64,000 bases of DNA from Membranipora membranacea (GCA_914767715.1 OU612066.1:14141001-14205000); one strand, 5' to 3'. Positions 13,348-27,863 are shown, counted from the first letter of the stretch. Numbers and translations: made by a program. The notes: generated from the letters alone by a model not told the origin.

Positions 13348-16300
13348 ATGCTTTTTTTTCGGCCAGATCAAAAAGTAGATTTGCTTCTAAGTAACCTCAT
13401 AAGGAGGAGCAACTCCTGCTCATCTCGAATCTGCAGACCGTTTGGCTCTGCGGATTTTCGTTCTCCGTCAGCGTCCATTTTAATTAGGGCCACTTTTACT
13501 ATAAAAAAACATGCCAAACGGCAGCATCGAAAAATTAAATCTCTGTTGGATTCTTATCAAACTCCGACCAGTTCAAGCTCTTATTGCCCTCATTCAACAC
13601 GCCGAATATTGGAATCCTCGGATAAACAGGGGGTCACAACGCTGACTTGAAAATCCAAAAATTATACCAAGGGAGGGTATCATGCTTTTTTTTCGGCCAG
13701 ATCAAAAAGTAGATTTGCTTCTAACTAACCTCATAAGGAGGAGCAACTCCTGCTCATCTCGAATCTGCAGACCGTTTGGCTCTGCGGCTTTTCGTTCTCC
13801 GTCAGCGTCCATTTTAATTAGGGCCACTTTTACTATAAAAAAACATGCCAAACGGCAGCATCGAACAATTAAATCTCTGTTGGATTCTTATCCAACTCCG
13901 ACCAGTTCAAGCTCTTATTGCCCTCATTCAACACGCCGAATATTGGAATCCTCGGAATAACAGGGGGGTCACAGCGCTGACTTGAAAATCCAAAAATTAT
14001 CCCAAGGGAGGGTATCATGCTTTTTTTTCGGCCAGATCAAAAAAATAGATTTGCTTCTAACTAACCTCATAAGGAGGAGCAACTCCTGCTCATCTCGAAT
14101 CTGCAGACCGTTTGGCTCTGCGGCTTTTCGTTCTCCGTCAGCGTCCGTGTTAATTAGGGCCACTTTTGCTATAAAAAAACATGCCAAACGGCAGCATCGA
14201 AAAATTAAATCTCTGTTCGATTCTTATCAAACTCCGACAAGTTCAAGCTCTTATTGCCCTCATTCAACACGCCGAATATTGGAATCCTCGGATTAACAGG
14301 GGGGTCACAACGCTGACTTGAAAATCCAAAAATTATACCGAGGGAGGGTATCATGCTTTTTCTTCGGCCAGATCAAAAAATAGATTTGCTTCTAACTAAC
14401 CTCATAAAGAGTAGCAACTCCTGCTCATCTCGAATCTGCAGACCGTTTGGCTCTGCGGCTTTTCGTTCTCCGTCAGCGTCCGTTTTAATTAGGGCCACTT
14501 TTGCTATAAAAAAACATGCCAAACGGCAGCATCGAAAAATTAAATCTCTGTTGGATTCTTATCAAACTCCGACCAGTTCAAGCTCTTATTGCCCTCATTC
14601 AACACGCCGAATATTGGAATCCTCGGATTAACAGGGGGTCACAACGCTGACTTGAAAATCCAAAAATTATACCAAGGGAGGGTATCATGCTTTTTTTTCG
14701 GCCAGATCAAAAAGTAGATTTGCTTCTAAGTAACCTCATAAGGAGGAGCAACTCCTGCTCATCTCGAATCTGCAGACCGTTTCGCTCTGCGGCTTTTCGT
14801 TCTCCGTCAGCGTCCATTTTAATTAGGGCCACTTTTACTATAAAAAAACATGCCAAACGGCAGCATCGAAAAATTAAATCTCTGTTGGATTCTTATCAAA
14901 CTCCGACCAGTTCAAGCTCTTATTGCCCTCATTCAACACGCCGAATATTGGAATCCTCGGATTAACAGGGGGGTCACAACGCTGACTTGAAAATCCAAAA
15001 ATTATACCGAGGGAGGGTATCATGCTTTTTTTTCGGCCAGATCAAAAAATAGATTTGCTTCTAACTAACCTCATAAAGAGTAGCAACTCCTGCTCATCTC
15101 GAATCTGCAGACCGTTTGGCTCTGCGGCTTTTCGTTCTCCGTCAGCGTCCGTTTAAATTAGGGCCACTTTTGCTATAAAAAAGACATGCCAAACGGCAGC
15201 ATCGAAAAATTAAATCTCTGTTGGATTCTTATCAAACTCCGACCAGTTCAAGCTCTTATTGCCCTCATTCAACAGGCCGAATATTGGAATCCTCGGATTA
15301 ACAGGGGGGTCACAGCGCTGACTTGAAAATCCAAAAATTATACCAAGGGAGGGTATCATGCTTTTTTTTCGGCCAGATCAAAAAATAGATTTGCTTCTAA
15401 CTAACCTCATAAAGAGGAGCAACTCCTGCTCATCTCGAATCTGCTGACTGTTTGGCTCCGCGGCTTTTCGTTCTCCGTCAGCGTCCGTTTTAATTAGGGC
15501 CACTTTTGCTATAAAAAAACATGCCAAACGGTAGCATCGAAAAATTAAATCTCTGTTGGATTCTTATCAAACTCCGACCAGTTCAAGCTCTTATTGCCCT
15601 CATTCAACACACCGAATATTGGAATCCTCGGATTAACAGGGGGGTCACAACGCTGACTTGAAAATCGAAAAAATTACACCAAGGGAGGGTATCATGCTTT
15701 TTTTTCGGCCAGATCAAACAATAGATTTGCTTCTAACTAAGCTCATAAGGAGGAGCAACTCCTGCTCATCTCGAATCTGAAGATCGTTTGGCTCTGCGGC
15801 TTTTCGTTCTCCGTCAGCGTCCGTTTTAATTAGGGCGGCTTTTGCTATAAAAAAACATGCCAAACGGCAGCAACGAAAAATTAAATCTCTGTTGGATTCT
15901 TATCAAACTCCGACCAGTTCAGGCTCTTATTGCCCTCATTCAACAGGCCGAATATTGGAATCCTCGGATTAACAGGGGGGTCACAACGCTGACTTGAAAA
16001 TCCAAAAATTATACCAAGGGATGGTATCGTGCTTTTTTTTCGGCCAGATCAAAAAAATAGATTTGCTTCTAACTAACCTCATAAAGAGGAGCAACTCCTG
16101 CTCATCTCGAATCTGCAGACCGTTTGGCTCTGCGGCTTTTCGTTCTCCGTCAGCATCCGTTTTAATTAGGGCCACTTTTGCTATAAAAAAACATGCCAAA
16201 CGGCAGCATCGAAAAATTAAATCTCTGTTGGATTCTTATCAAACTCCGACCAGTTCAAGCTCTTATTGCCCTCATTCAACACGCCGAATATTGGAATCCA

Positions 16301-19300
16301 CGGATTAACAGGGGGGTCACAACGCTCACTTGAAAATCCAAAAATTATACCAAGGGAGGGTATCATGCTTTTTTTTCGGCCAGATCAAACAATAGATTTG
16401 CTTCTAACTAACCTCATAAGGAGGAGCAACTCCTGCTCATCTCGAATCTGCAGACCGTTTGGCTCTGCGGATTTTCGTTCTCCGTCAGCGTCCGTTTTAA
16501 TTAGGGCATTTTTACTATAAAAAAACATGCCAAACGGCAGCATCGAAAAATTAAATCTCTGTTGGATTCTTATCAAACTCCGACCAGTTCAAGCTCTTAT
16601 TGCCCTCATTCAACACGCCGAATATTGGAATCCTCGGATTAACAGGGGGTCACAACGCTGACTTGAAAATCCAAAAATTTTACCAAGGGAGGGTATCATG
16701 CTTTTTTTTCGGCCAGATCAAAAAGTAGATTTGCTTCTAACTAACCTCATAAGGAGGAGCAACTCCTGCTGATCTCGAATCTGCAGACCGTTTGGCTCTG
16801 CGGCTTTTCGTTCTCCGTCAGCGTCCATTTTAATTAGGGCCACTTTTACTATAAAAAAACATGCCAAACGGCAGCATCGAAAAATTATATCTCTGTTGGA
16901 TTCTTATCCAACTCCGACCAGTTCAAGCTCTTATTGCCCTCATTCAACACGCCGAATATTGGAATCCTCGGATTAACAGGGGGGTCACAGCGCTGACTTG
17001 AAAATCCAAAAATTATCCCAAGGGAGGGTATCATGCTTTTTCTTCGGCCAGATCAAAAAATAGATTTGCTTCTAACTAACCTCATAAGGAGGAGCAACTC
17101 CTGCTCATCTCGAATCTGCAGACCGTTTGGCTCTGCGGCTTTTCGTTCTCCGTCAGCGTCCATTTTAATTAGGGCCACTTTTGCTATAAAAAAACATGCC
17201 AAAGGCAGCATCGAAAATTTAAATCTCTGTTGGATTCTTATCAAACTCCGACCAGTTCAAACTCTTATTGCCCTCATTCATTACGCCGAATATTGGAATC
17301 CTTGGATTAACAGGGGGGTCACAATGCTGACTTGAAAATCCAAAAATTATACCAAGGGAGGGTATCATGCTTTTTTTTCGGCCAGATTAAGAAATAGATT
17401 TGCTTCTAACTCACCTCATAAGGAGGAGCAACTCCTGCTCATCTCGTATCTGCAGACCGTTTGGCTCTCAGCTTTTCGTTCTCCGTCAGCGTCCGTTTTA
17501 ATTAGGGCCACTTTTGCTATAAAAAAACATGCCAAACGGCAGCATCGAAAAATTAAATCTCTGTTGGATTCTTATCAAACTCCGACCAGTTCAAGCTCTT
17601 ATTGCCCTCATTCAACACGCCGAATATTGGAATCCTCAGATAAACAGGGGGCCACAGTGCTGACTTGAAAATCGAAAAATTATACCAAGGGAGGGTATCA
17701 TGCTTTTTTTTCGGCCAGATCAAAAAATAGATTTGCTTCTAACTAACCTCATAAGGAGGAGCAACTCCTGCTCATCTCGAATCTGCAGACCGTTTGGCTC
17801 TGCGGATTTTCGTTCTCCGTCAGCGTCCATTTTAATTAGGGCCACTTTTACTATAAAAAAACATGCCAAACGGCAGCATCGAAAAATTAAATCTCTGTTG
17901 GATTCTTATCAAACTCCGACCAGTTCAAGCTCTTATTGCCCTCATTCAACACGCCGAATATTGGAATCCTCGGATAAACAGGGGGTCACAACGCTGACTT
18001 GAAAATCCAAAAATTATACCAAGGGAGGGTATCATGCTTTTTTTTCGGCCAGATCAAAAAGTAGATTTGCTTCTAACTAACCTCATAAGGAGGAGCAACT
18101 CCTGCTCATCTCGAATCTGCAGACCGTTTGGCTCTGCGGCTTTTCGTTCTCCGTCAGCGTCCATTTTAATTAGGGCCACTTTTACTATAAAAAAACATGC
18201 CAAACGGCAGCATCGAAAAATTAAATCTCTGTTGGATTCTTATCCAACTCCGACCAGTTCAAGCTCTTATTGCCCTCATTCAACACGCCGAATATTGGAA
18301 TCCTCGGAATAACAGGGGGGTCACAGCGCTGACTTGAAAATCCAAAAATTATCCCAAGGGAGGGTATCATGCTTTTTTTTCGGCCAGATCAAAAAAATAG
18401 ATTTGCTTCTAACTAACCTCATAAGGAGGAGCAACTCCTGCTCATCTCGAATCTGCAGACCGTTTGGCTCTGCGGCTTTTCGTTCTCCGTCAGCGTCCGT
18501 GTTAATTAGGGCCACTTTTGCTATAAAAAAACATGCCAAACGGCAGCATCGAAAAATTAAATCTCTGTTCGATTCTTATCAAACTCCGACAAGTTCAAGC
18601 TCTTATTGCCCTCATTCAACACGCCGAATATTGGAATCCTCGGATTAACAGGGGGGTCACAACGCTGACTTGAAAATCCAAAAATTATACCGAGGGAGGG
18701 TATCATGCTTTTTTTTCGGCCAGATCAAAAAATAGATTTGCTTCTAACTAACCTCATAAAGAGTAGCAACTCCTGCTCATCTCGAATCTGCAGACCGTTT
18801 GGCTCTGCGGCTTTTCGTTCTCCGTCAGCGTCCGTTTTAATTAGGGCCACTTTTGCTATAAAAAAACATGCCAAACGGCAGCATCGAAAAATTAAATCTC
18901 TGTTGGATTCTTATCAAACTCCGACCAGTTCAAGCTCTTATTGCCCTCATTCAACACGCCGAATATTGGAATCCTCGGATTAACAGGGGGTCACAACGCT
19001 GACTTGAAAATCCAAAAATTATACCAAGGGAGGGTATCATGCTTTTTTTTCGGCCAGATCAAAAAATAGATTTGCTTCTAACTAACCTCATAAGGAGGAG
19101 CAACTCCTGCTCATCTCGAATCTGCAGACCGTTTGGCTCTGCGGATTTTCGTTCTCCGTCAGCGTCCATTTTAATTAGGGCCACTTTTACTATAAAAAAA
19201 CATGCCAAACGGCAGCATCGAAAAATTAAATCTCTGTTGGATTCTTATCAAACTCCGACCAGTTCAAGCTCTTATTGCCCTCATTCAACACGCCGAATAT

Positions 19301-20377
19301 TGGAATCCTCGGATAAACAGGGGGTCACAACGCTGACTTGAAAATCCAAAAATTATACCAAGGGAGGGTATCATGCTTTTTTTTCGGCCAGATCAAAAAG
19401 TAGATTTGCTTCTAACTAACCTCATAAGGAGGAGCAACTCCTGCTCATCTCGAATCTGCAGACCGTTTGGCTCTGCGGCTTTTCGTTCTCCGTCAGCGTC
19501 CATTTTAATTAGGGCCACTTTTACTATAAAAAAACATGCCAAACGGCAGCATCGAAAAATTAAATCTCTGTTGGATTCTTATCCAACTCCGACCAGTTCA
19601 AGCTCTTATTGCCCTCATTCAACACGCCGAATATTGGAATCCTCGGAATAACAGGGGGGTCACAGCGCTGACTTGAAAATCCAAAAATTATCCCAAGGGA
19701 GGGTATCATGCTTTTTTTTCGGCCAGATCAAAAAAATAGATTTGCTTCTAACTAACCTCATAAGGAGGAGCAACTCCTGCTCATCTCGAATCTGCAGACC
19801 GTTTGGCTCTGCGGCTTTTCGTTCTCCGTCAGCGTCCGTGTTAATTAGGGCCACTTTTGCTATAAAAAAACATGCCAAACGGCAGCATCGAAAAATTAAA
19901 TCTCTGTTCGATTCTTATCAAACTCCGACAAGTTCAAGCTCTTATTGCCCTCATTCAACACGCCGAATATTGGAATCCTCGGATTAACAGGGGGGTCACA
20001 ACGCTGACTTGAAAATCCAAAAATTATACCGAGGGAGGGTATCATGCTTTTTTTTCGGCCAGATCAAAAAATAGATTTGCTTCTAACTAACCTCATAAAG
20101 AGTAGCAACTCCTGCTCATCTCGAATCTGCAGACCGTTTGGCTCTGCGGCTTTTCGTTCTCCGTCAGCGTCCGTTTTAATTAGGGCCACTTTTGCTATAA
20201 AAAAACATGCCAAACGGCAGCATCGAAAAATTAAATCTCTGTTGGATTCTTATCAAACTCCGACCAGTTCAAGCTCTTATTGCCCTCATTCAACACGCCG
20301 AATATTGGAATCCTCGGATTAACAGGGGGTCACAACGCTGACTTGAAAATCCAAAAATTATACCAAGGGAGGGTATC
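13348..20377. repeat. Four-unit higher-order block (1,339 bp): one copy at 13,348, two tandem copies from 17,700
   Basis: Blocks 13,348-14,686, 17,700-19,038 and 19,039-20,377 share ordered variants: GCGGATTTTCG in unit 1, TTATCCAACTCC and GGAATAACAGG in unit 2, a CGTGTTAATT and CTGTTCGATTC pair in unit 3, and CATAAAGAGTAGC in unit 4. The last two copies are directly adjacent and nearly identical, which points to recent unequal exchange or rolling amplification. Confidence 0.85.
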
Positions 20378-23300
20378 ATGCTTTTTTTTCGGCCAGATCA
20401 AAAAGTAGATTTGCTTCTCAGTAACCTCATAAGGAGGAGCAACTCCTGCTCATCTCGAATCTGCAGACCGTTTCGCTCTGCGGCTTTTCGTTCTCCGTCA
20501 GCGTCCATTTTAATTAGGGCCACTTTTACTATAAAAAAACATGCCAAACGGCAGCATCGAAAAATTAAATCTCTGTTGGATTCTTATCAAACTCCGACCA
20601 GTTCAAGCTCTTATTGCCCTCATTCAACACGCCGAATATTGGAATCCTCGGATTAACAGGGGGGTCACAACGCTGACTTGAAAATCCAAAAATTATACCG
20701 AGGGAGGGTATCATGCTTTTTTTTCGGCCAGATCAAAAAATAGATTTGCTTCTAACTAACCTCATAAAGAGTAGCAACTCCTGCTCATCTCGAATCTGCA
20801 GACCGTTTGGCTCTGCGGCTTTTCGTTCTCCGTCAGCGTCCGTTTAAATTAGGGCCACTTTTGCTATAAAAAAGACATGCCAAACGGCAGCATCGAAAAA
20901 TTAAATCTCTGTTGGATTCTTATCAAACTCCGACCAGTTCAAGCTCTTATTGCCCTCATTCAACAGGCCGAATATTGGAATCCTCGGATTAACAGGGGGG
21001 TCACAGCGCTGACTTGAAAATCCAAAAATTATACCAAGGGAGGGTATCATGCTTTTTTTTCGGCCAGATCAAAAAATAGATTTGCTTCTAACTAACCTCA
21101 TAAAGAGGAGCAACTCCTGCTCATCTCGAATCTGCTGACTGTTTGGCTCCGCGGCTTTTCGTTCTCCGTCAGCGTCCGTTTTAATTAGGGCCACTTTTGC
21201 TATAAAAAAACATGCCAAACGGTAGCATCGAAAAATTAAATCTCTGTTGGATTCTTATCAAACTCCGACCAGTTCAAGCTCTTATTGCCCTCATTCAACA
21301 CACCGAATATTGGAATCCTCGGATTAACAGGGGGGTCACAACGCTGACTTGAAAATCGAAAAAATTACACCAAGGGAGGGTATCATGCTTTTTTTTCGGC
21401 CAGATCAAACAATAGATTTGCTTCTAACTAAGCTCATAAGGAGGAGCAACTCCTGCTCATCTCGAATCTGAAGATCGTTTGGCTCTGCGGCTTTTCGTTC
21501 TCCGTCAGCGTCCGTTTTAATTAGGGCGGCTTTTGCTATAAAAAAACATGCCAAACGGCAGCAACGAAAAATTAAATCTCTGTTGGATTCTTATCAAACT
21601 CCGACCAGTTCAGGCTCTTATTGCCCTCATTCAACAGGCCGAATATTGGAATCCTCGGATTAACAGGGGGGTCACAACGCTGACTTGAAAATCCAAAAAT
21701 TATACCAAGGGATGGTATCGTGCTTTTTTTTCGGCCAGATCAAAAAAATAGATTTGCTTCTAACTAACCTCATAAAGAGGAGCAACTCCTGCTCATCTCG
21801 AATCTGCAGACCGTTTGGCTCTGCGGCTTTTCGTTCTCCGTCAGCATCCGTTTTAATTAGGGCCACTTTTGCTATAAAAAAACATGCCAAACGGCAGCAT
21901 CGAAAAATTAAATCTCTGTTGGATTCTTATCAAACTCCGACCAGTTCAAGCTCTTATTGCCCTCATTCAACACGCCGAATATTGGAATCCACGGATTAAC
22001 AGGGGGGTCACAACGCTCACTTGAAAATCCAAAAATTATACCAAGGGAGGGTATCATGCTTTTTTTTCGGCCAGATCAAACAATAGATTTGCTTCTAACT
22101 AACCTCATAAGGAGGAGCAACTCCTGCTCATCTCGAATCTGCAGACCGTTTGGCTCTGCGGATTTTCGTTCTCCGTCAGCGTCCGTTTTAATTAGGGCAT
22201 TTTTTCTATAAAAAAACATGCCAAACGGCAGCATCGAAAAATTAAATCTCTGTTGGATTCTTATCAAACTCCGACCAGTTCAAGCTCTTATTGCCCTCAT
22301 TCAACACGCCGAATATTGGAATCCTCGGATAAACAGGGGGTCACAACGCTGACTTGAAAATCCAAAAATTATACCAAGGGAGGGTATCATGCTTTTTTTT
22401 CGGCCAAATCAAAAAGTAGATTTGCTTCTAAGTAACCTCATAAGGAGGAGCAACTCCTGCTCATCTCGAATCTGCAGACCGTTTGGCTCTGCGGCTTTTC
22501 GTTCTCCGTCAGCGTCCATTTTAATTAGGGCCACTTTTACTATAAAAAAACATGCCAAACGGCAGCATCGAAAAATTAAATCTCTGTTGGATTCTTATCA
22601 AACTCCGACCAGTTCAAGCTCTTATTGCCCTCATTCAACACGCCGAATATTGGAATCCTCGGATTAACAGGGGGGTCACAACGCTGACTTGAAAATCCAA
22701 AAATTATACCGAGGGAGGGTATCATGCTTTTTTTTCGGCCAGATCAAAAAATAGATTTGCTTCTAACTAACCTCATAAAGAGTAGCAACTCCTGCTCATC
22801 TCGAATCTGCAGACCGTTTGGCTCTGCGGCTTTTCGTTCTCCGTCAGCGTCCGTTTAAATTAGGGCCACTTTTGCTATAAAAAAGACATGCCAAACGGCA
22901 GCATCGAAAAATTAAATCTCTGTTGGATTCTTATCAAACTCCGACCAGTTCAAGCTCTTATTGCCCTCATTCAACAGGCCGAATATTGGAATCCTCGGAT
23001 TAACAGGGGGGTCACAGCGCTGACTTGAAAATCCAAAAATTATACCAAGGGAGGGTATCATGCTTTTTTTTCGGCCAGATCAAAAAATAGATTTGCTTCT
23101 AACTAACCTCATAAAGAGGAGCAACTCCTGCTCATCTCGAATCTGCTGACTGTTTGGCTCCGCGGCTTTTCGTTCTCCGTCAGCGTCCGTTTTAATTAGG
23201 GCCACTTTTGCTATAAAAAAACATGCCAAACGGTAGCATCGAAAAATTAAATCTCTGTTGGATTCTTATCAAACTCCGACCAGTTCAAGCTCTTATTGCC

Positions 23301-25400
23301 CTCATTCAACACACCGAATATTGGAATCCTCGGATTAACAGGGGGGTCACAACGCTGACTTGAAAATCGAAAAAATTACACCAAGGGAGGGTATCATGCT
23401 TTTTTTTCGGCCAGATCAAACAATAGATTTGCTTCTAACTAAGCTCATAAGGAGGAGCAACTCCTGCTCATCTCGAATCTGAAGATCGTTTGGCTCTGCG
23501 GCTTTTCGTTCTCCGTCAGCGTCCGTTTTAATTAGGGCGGCTTTTGCTATAAAAAAACATGCCAAACGGCAGCAACGAAAAATTAAATCTCTGTTGGATT
23601 CTTATCAAACTCCGACCAGTTCAGGCTCTTATTGCCCTCATTCAACAGGCCGAATATTGGAATCCTCGGATTAACAGGGGGGTCACAACGCTGACTTGAA
23701 AATCCAAAAATTATACCAAGGGATGGTATCGTGCTTTTTTTTCGGCCAGATCAAAAAAATAGATTTGCTTCTAACTAACCTCATAAAGAGGAGCAACTCC
23801 TGCTCATCTCGAATCTGCAGACCGTTTGGCTCTGCGGCTTTTCGTTCTCCGTCAGCATCCGTTTTAATTAGGGCCACTTTTGCTATAAAAAAACATGCCA
23901 AACGGCAGCATCGAAAAATTAAATCTCTGTTGGATTCTTATCAAACTCCGACCAGTTCAAGCTCTTATTGCCCTCATTCAACACGCCGAATATTGGAATC
24001 CACGGATTAACAGGGGGGTCACAACGCTCACTTGAAAATCCAAAAATTATACCAAGGGAGGGTATCATGCTTTTTTTTCGGCCAGATCAAACAATAGATT
24101 TGCTTCTAACTAACCTCATAAGGAGGAGCAACTCCTGCTCATCTCGAATCTGCAGACCGTTTGGCTCTGCGGATTTTCGTTCTCCGTCAGCGTCCGTTTT
24201 AATTAGGGCATTTTTACTATAAAAAAACATGCCAAACGGCAGCATCGAAAAATTAAATCTCTGTTGGATTCTTATCAAACTCCGACCAGTTCAAGCTCTT
24301 ATTGCCCTCATTCAACACGCCGAATATTGGAATCCTCGGATTAACAGGGGGTCACAACGCTGACTTGAAAATCCAAAAATTTTACCAAGGGAGGGTATCA
24401 TGCTTTTTTTTCGGCCAGATCAAAAAGTAGATTTGCTTCTAACTAACCTCATAAGGAGGAGCAACTCCTGCTGATCTCGAATCTGCAGACCGTTTGGCTC
24501 TGCGGCTTTTCGTTCTCCGTCAGCGTCCATTTTAATTAGGGCCACTTTTACTATAAAAAAACATGCCAAACGGCAGCATCGAAAAATTATATCTCTGTTG
24601 GATTCTTATCCAACTCCGACCAGTTCAAGCTCTTATTGCCCTCATTCAACACGCCGAATATTGGAATCCTCGGATTAACAGGGGGGTCACAGCGCTGACT
24701 TGAAAATCCAAAAATTATCCCAAGGGAGGGTATCATGCTTTTTCTTCGGCCAGATCAAAAAATAGATTTGCTTCTAACTAACCTCATAAGGAGGAGCAAC
24801 TCCTGCTCATCTCGAATCTGCAGACCGTTTGGCTCTGCGGCTTTTCGTTCTCCGTCAGCGTCCATTTTAATTAGGGCCACTTTTGCTATAAAAAAACATG
24901 CCAAAGGCAGCATCGAAAATTTAAATCTCTGTTGGATTCTTATCAAACTCCGACCAGTTCAAACTCTTATTGCCCTCATTCATTACGCCGAATATTGGAA
25001 TCCTTGGATTAACAGGGGGGTCACAATGCTGACTTGAAAATCCAAAAATTATACCAAGGGAGGGTATCATGCTTTTTTTTCGGCCAGATTAAGAAATAGA
25101 TTTGCTTCTAACTCACCTCATAAGGAGGAGCAACTCCTGCTCATCTCGTATCTGCAGACCGTTTGGCTCTCAGCTTTTCGTTCTCCGTCAGCGTCCGTTT
25201 TAATTAGGGCCACTTTTGCTATAAAAAAACATGCCAAAGGCAGCATCGAAAATTTAAATCTCTGTTAGATTCTTATCAAACTCCGACCAGTTCAAGCTCT
25301 TATTGCCCTCATTCAACACGCCGAATATTGGAATCCTCGGATTAACAGGGGGGTCACAATGCTGACTTGAAAATCCAAAATTTATACCAAGGGAGGGTAT
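14687..25400. repeat. Six/seven-unit higher-order blocks (2,011 and 2,346 bp) in three copies
   Basis: Block 14,687-17,032 (seven units) recurs at 22,389-24,734. Its first six units also occur at 20,378-22,388, directly before the third copy. Shared ordered markers include CGTTTAAATTAGG with AAAAAAGACATG, CTGCTGACTGTTTGGCTCC, AATCTGAAGATCG, GGGATGGTATCGTGC, and CCACGGATTAACAG with CGCTCACTTG. The same two-unit tail follows at 17,033 and 24,735. Nested copy numbers mean several successive duplication events. Confidence 0.85.
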
Positions 25401-26735
25401 CATGTTTTTTTTTCGGCCAGATCAAGAAATAGATTTGCTTCTAACTAACCTCATAAGGAGGAGCAACTCCTGCTCATCTCGTATCTGCAGACCGTTTGGC
25501 TCTGCGGCTTTTCGTTCTCCGTCAGCGTCCGTTTTAATTAGGGCCACTTTTGCTATAAAAAAACTTGCCAAAGGCAGCATCGAAAATTTAAATCTCTGTT
25601 AGATTCTTATCAAACTCCGACCAGTTCAAGCTCTTATTGCCCTCATTCAACACGCCGAATATTGGAATCCTCGGATTAACAGGGGGTCACAGCACTGACT
25701 TGAAAATCCAAAACTTATACCAAGGGAGGGTATCATGCTTTTTTTTCGGCCAGATCAAAAAATAGATTTGCTTCTACCTAACCTCATAAGGAGGAGCAAC
25801 TCCTGCTCATCTCGAATCTGCAGACCGTTTGGCTCTGCGGCTTTTCGTTCTCCGTCAGCGTCCGTTTTAATTAGGGCCACTTTTGCTATAAAAAAACATG
25901 CCAAACGGCAGCATCGAAAAATTAAATCTCTGTTGGATTCTTATCAAACTCCGACAAGTTCAAGCTCTTATTGCCCTCATTCAACACGCCGAATATTGGA
26001 ATCCTTGGATTAACAGGGGGTCACAGCGCTGACTTGAAAATCCAAAACTTATACCAAGGGAGGGTATCATGCTTTTTTTTCGGCCAGATAAAAAAATAGA
26101 TTTGCTTCTAACTAACCTCATAAGGAGGAGCAACTCCTGCTCATCTCGAATCTGCAGACCGTTTGGCTCTGCGGCTTTTCGTTCTCCGTCAGCGTCCGTT
26201 TTAATTAGGGCCACTTTTGCTATAAAAAAACATGCCAAAGGCAGCATCGAAAATTTAAATCTCTGTTAGATTCTTATCAAACTCCGACCAGTTCAAGCTC
26301 TTATTGCCCTCATTCAACACGCCGAATATTGGAATCCTCGGATTAACAGGGGGTCACAGCACTGACTTGAAAATCCAAAACTTATACCAAGGGAGGGTAT
26401 CATGCTTTTTTTTCGGCCAGATCAAAAAATAGATTTGCTTCTAACTAACCTCATAAGGAGGAGCAACTCCTGCTCATCTCGAATCTGCAGATCGTTTGGC
26501 TCTGCGGCTTTTCGTTCTCCGTCAGCGTCCGTTTTAATTAGGGCCACTTTTGCTATAAAAAAACATGCCAAACGGCAGCATCGAAAAATTAAATCTCTGT
26601 TGGATTCTTATCAAACTCCGACAAGTTCAAGCTCTTATTGCCCTCATTCAACACGCCGAATATTGGAATCCTTGGATTAACAGGGGGTCACAGCGCTGAC
26701 TTGAAAATCCAAAACTTATACCAAGGGAGGGTATC

Positions 26736-27741
26736 ATGCTTTTTTTTCGGCCAGATAAAAAAATAGATTTGCTTCTAACTAACCTCATAAGGAGGAGCAA
26801 CTCCTGCTCATCTCGAATCTGCAGACCGTTTGGCTCTGCGGCTTTTCGTTCTCCGTCAGCGTCCGTTTTAATTAGGGCCACTTTTGCTATAAAAAAACAT
26901 GCCAAACGGCAGCATCGAAAAATTAAATCTCTGTTGGATTGTTATCAAACTCCGACCAGTTCAAGCTCTTATTGCTCTCATTCAACACGCCGAATATTGG
27001 AATCCTCGGATTAACAGGGGGGTCACAATGCTGACTTGAAAATCCAAAAATTATACCAAGGGAGGGTATCATGCTTTTTTTTCGGCCAGATCAAGAAATA
27101 GATTTGCTTCGAACTAACCTCTTAAGGAGGAGCAACTCCTGCTGATCTCGTATCCGCAGACCGTTTGGCTCTGCGGCTTTTCGTTCTCCGTCAGCGTCCG
27201 TTTTAATTAGGGCGACTTTTGCTATAAAAAAATATGCCAAAGGCAGCATCGAAAATTTAAATCTCTGTTAGATTCTTATCAAACTCCGACCAGTTCAAGC
27301 TCTTATTGCCCTCATTCAACAGGCCGAATATTGGAATTCTCGGATTAACAGGGGGGTCACAATGCTGACTTGAAAATCCAAAAATTATACCAAGGGAGGG
27401 TATCATGCTTTTTTTTCGGCCAGATCAAGAAATAGATTTGCTTCTAACTAACCTCATAAGGAGGAGCAACTCCTGCTCATCTCGTATCTGCAGACCGTTT
27501 GGCTCTGCGGCTTTTCGTTCTCCGTCAGCGGCCGTTTTAATTAGGGCCACTTTTGCTATAAAAAAACATGCCAAAGGCAGCATCGAAAATTTAAATCTCT
27601 GTTAGATTCTTATCAAACTCCGACCAGTTCAAGCTCTTATTGCCCTCATTCAACACGCCGAATATTGGAATCCTCGGATTAACAGGGGGTCACAGCGCTG
27701 ACTTGAAAATCCAAAACTTATACCAAGGGAGGGTATCATGC
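26736..27741. repeat. Distant copy of 10,675-11,680 within array A
   Basis: Three units near the inner edge of array A repeat a block 16,061 bp (48 units) to the left. Shared rare variants include TTGCTTCGAACTAACCTC, CTGCTGATCTCGTATCCGC, AAAAAAATATGCC, GGAATTCTCGG and CAGCGGCCG, in the same order. One base differs in the first marker region (CTCGTAAGG versus CTCTTAAGG). Confidence 0.75.
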
Positions 27742-27863
27742 TTTTTTTTCGGCCAGATCAAAAAATAGATTTGCTTCTAACTAACCTCATAAGGAGGAGC
27801 AACTCCTGCTCATCTCGAATCTGCAGACCGTTTGGCTCTGCGGCTTTTCGTTCTCCGTCAGCG

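Larger units (their letters stand above)
1..27863. repeat. Satellite array, subfamily A (about 83 tandem units of 334-335 bp)
   Basis: Head-to-tail units repeat every 334 or 335 bp; the landmark GTATCATGC followed by a T-run recurs at about 320, 654, 988, 1323, 1657, 1992 and so on to 27,738. Units are nearly identical, differing by scattered substitutions and 1-nt indels such as AAACGGCAGC versus AAAGGCAGC. The array is already in mid-unit at base 1, so its left end is outside the window. A unit contains a T8 run, an AGGAG-CAA-CTCCT hairpin, a CTGCAG hairpin and an A-rich block before CATGCCAAA. Plus-strand ORFs of 66-104 codons and minus-strand ORFs of 63-88 codons recur because the repeat recurs; the 1-nt indels shift their frames freely. 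No transposase, reverse transcriptase or recognisable RNA gene is seen. It behaves like satellite DNA; whether it is centromeric, subtelomeric or interstitial cannot be told. Confidence 0.95.
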
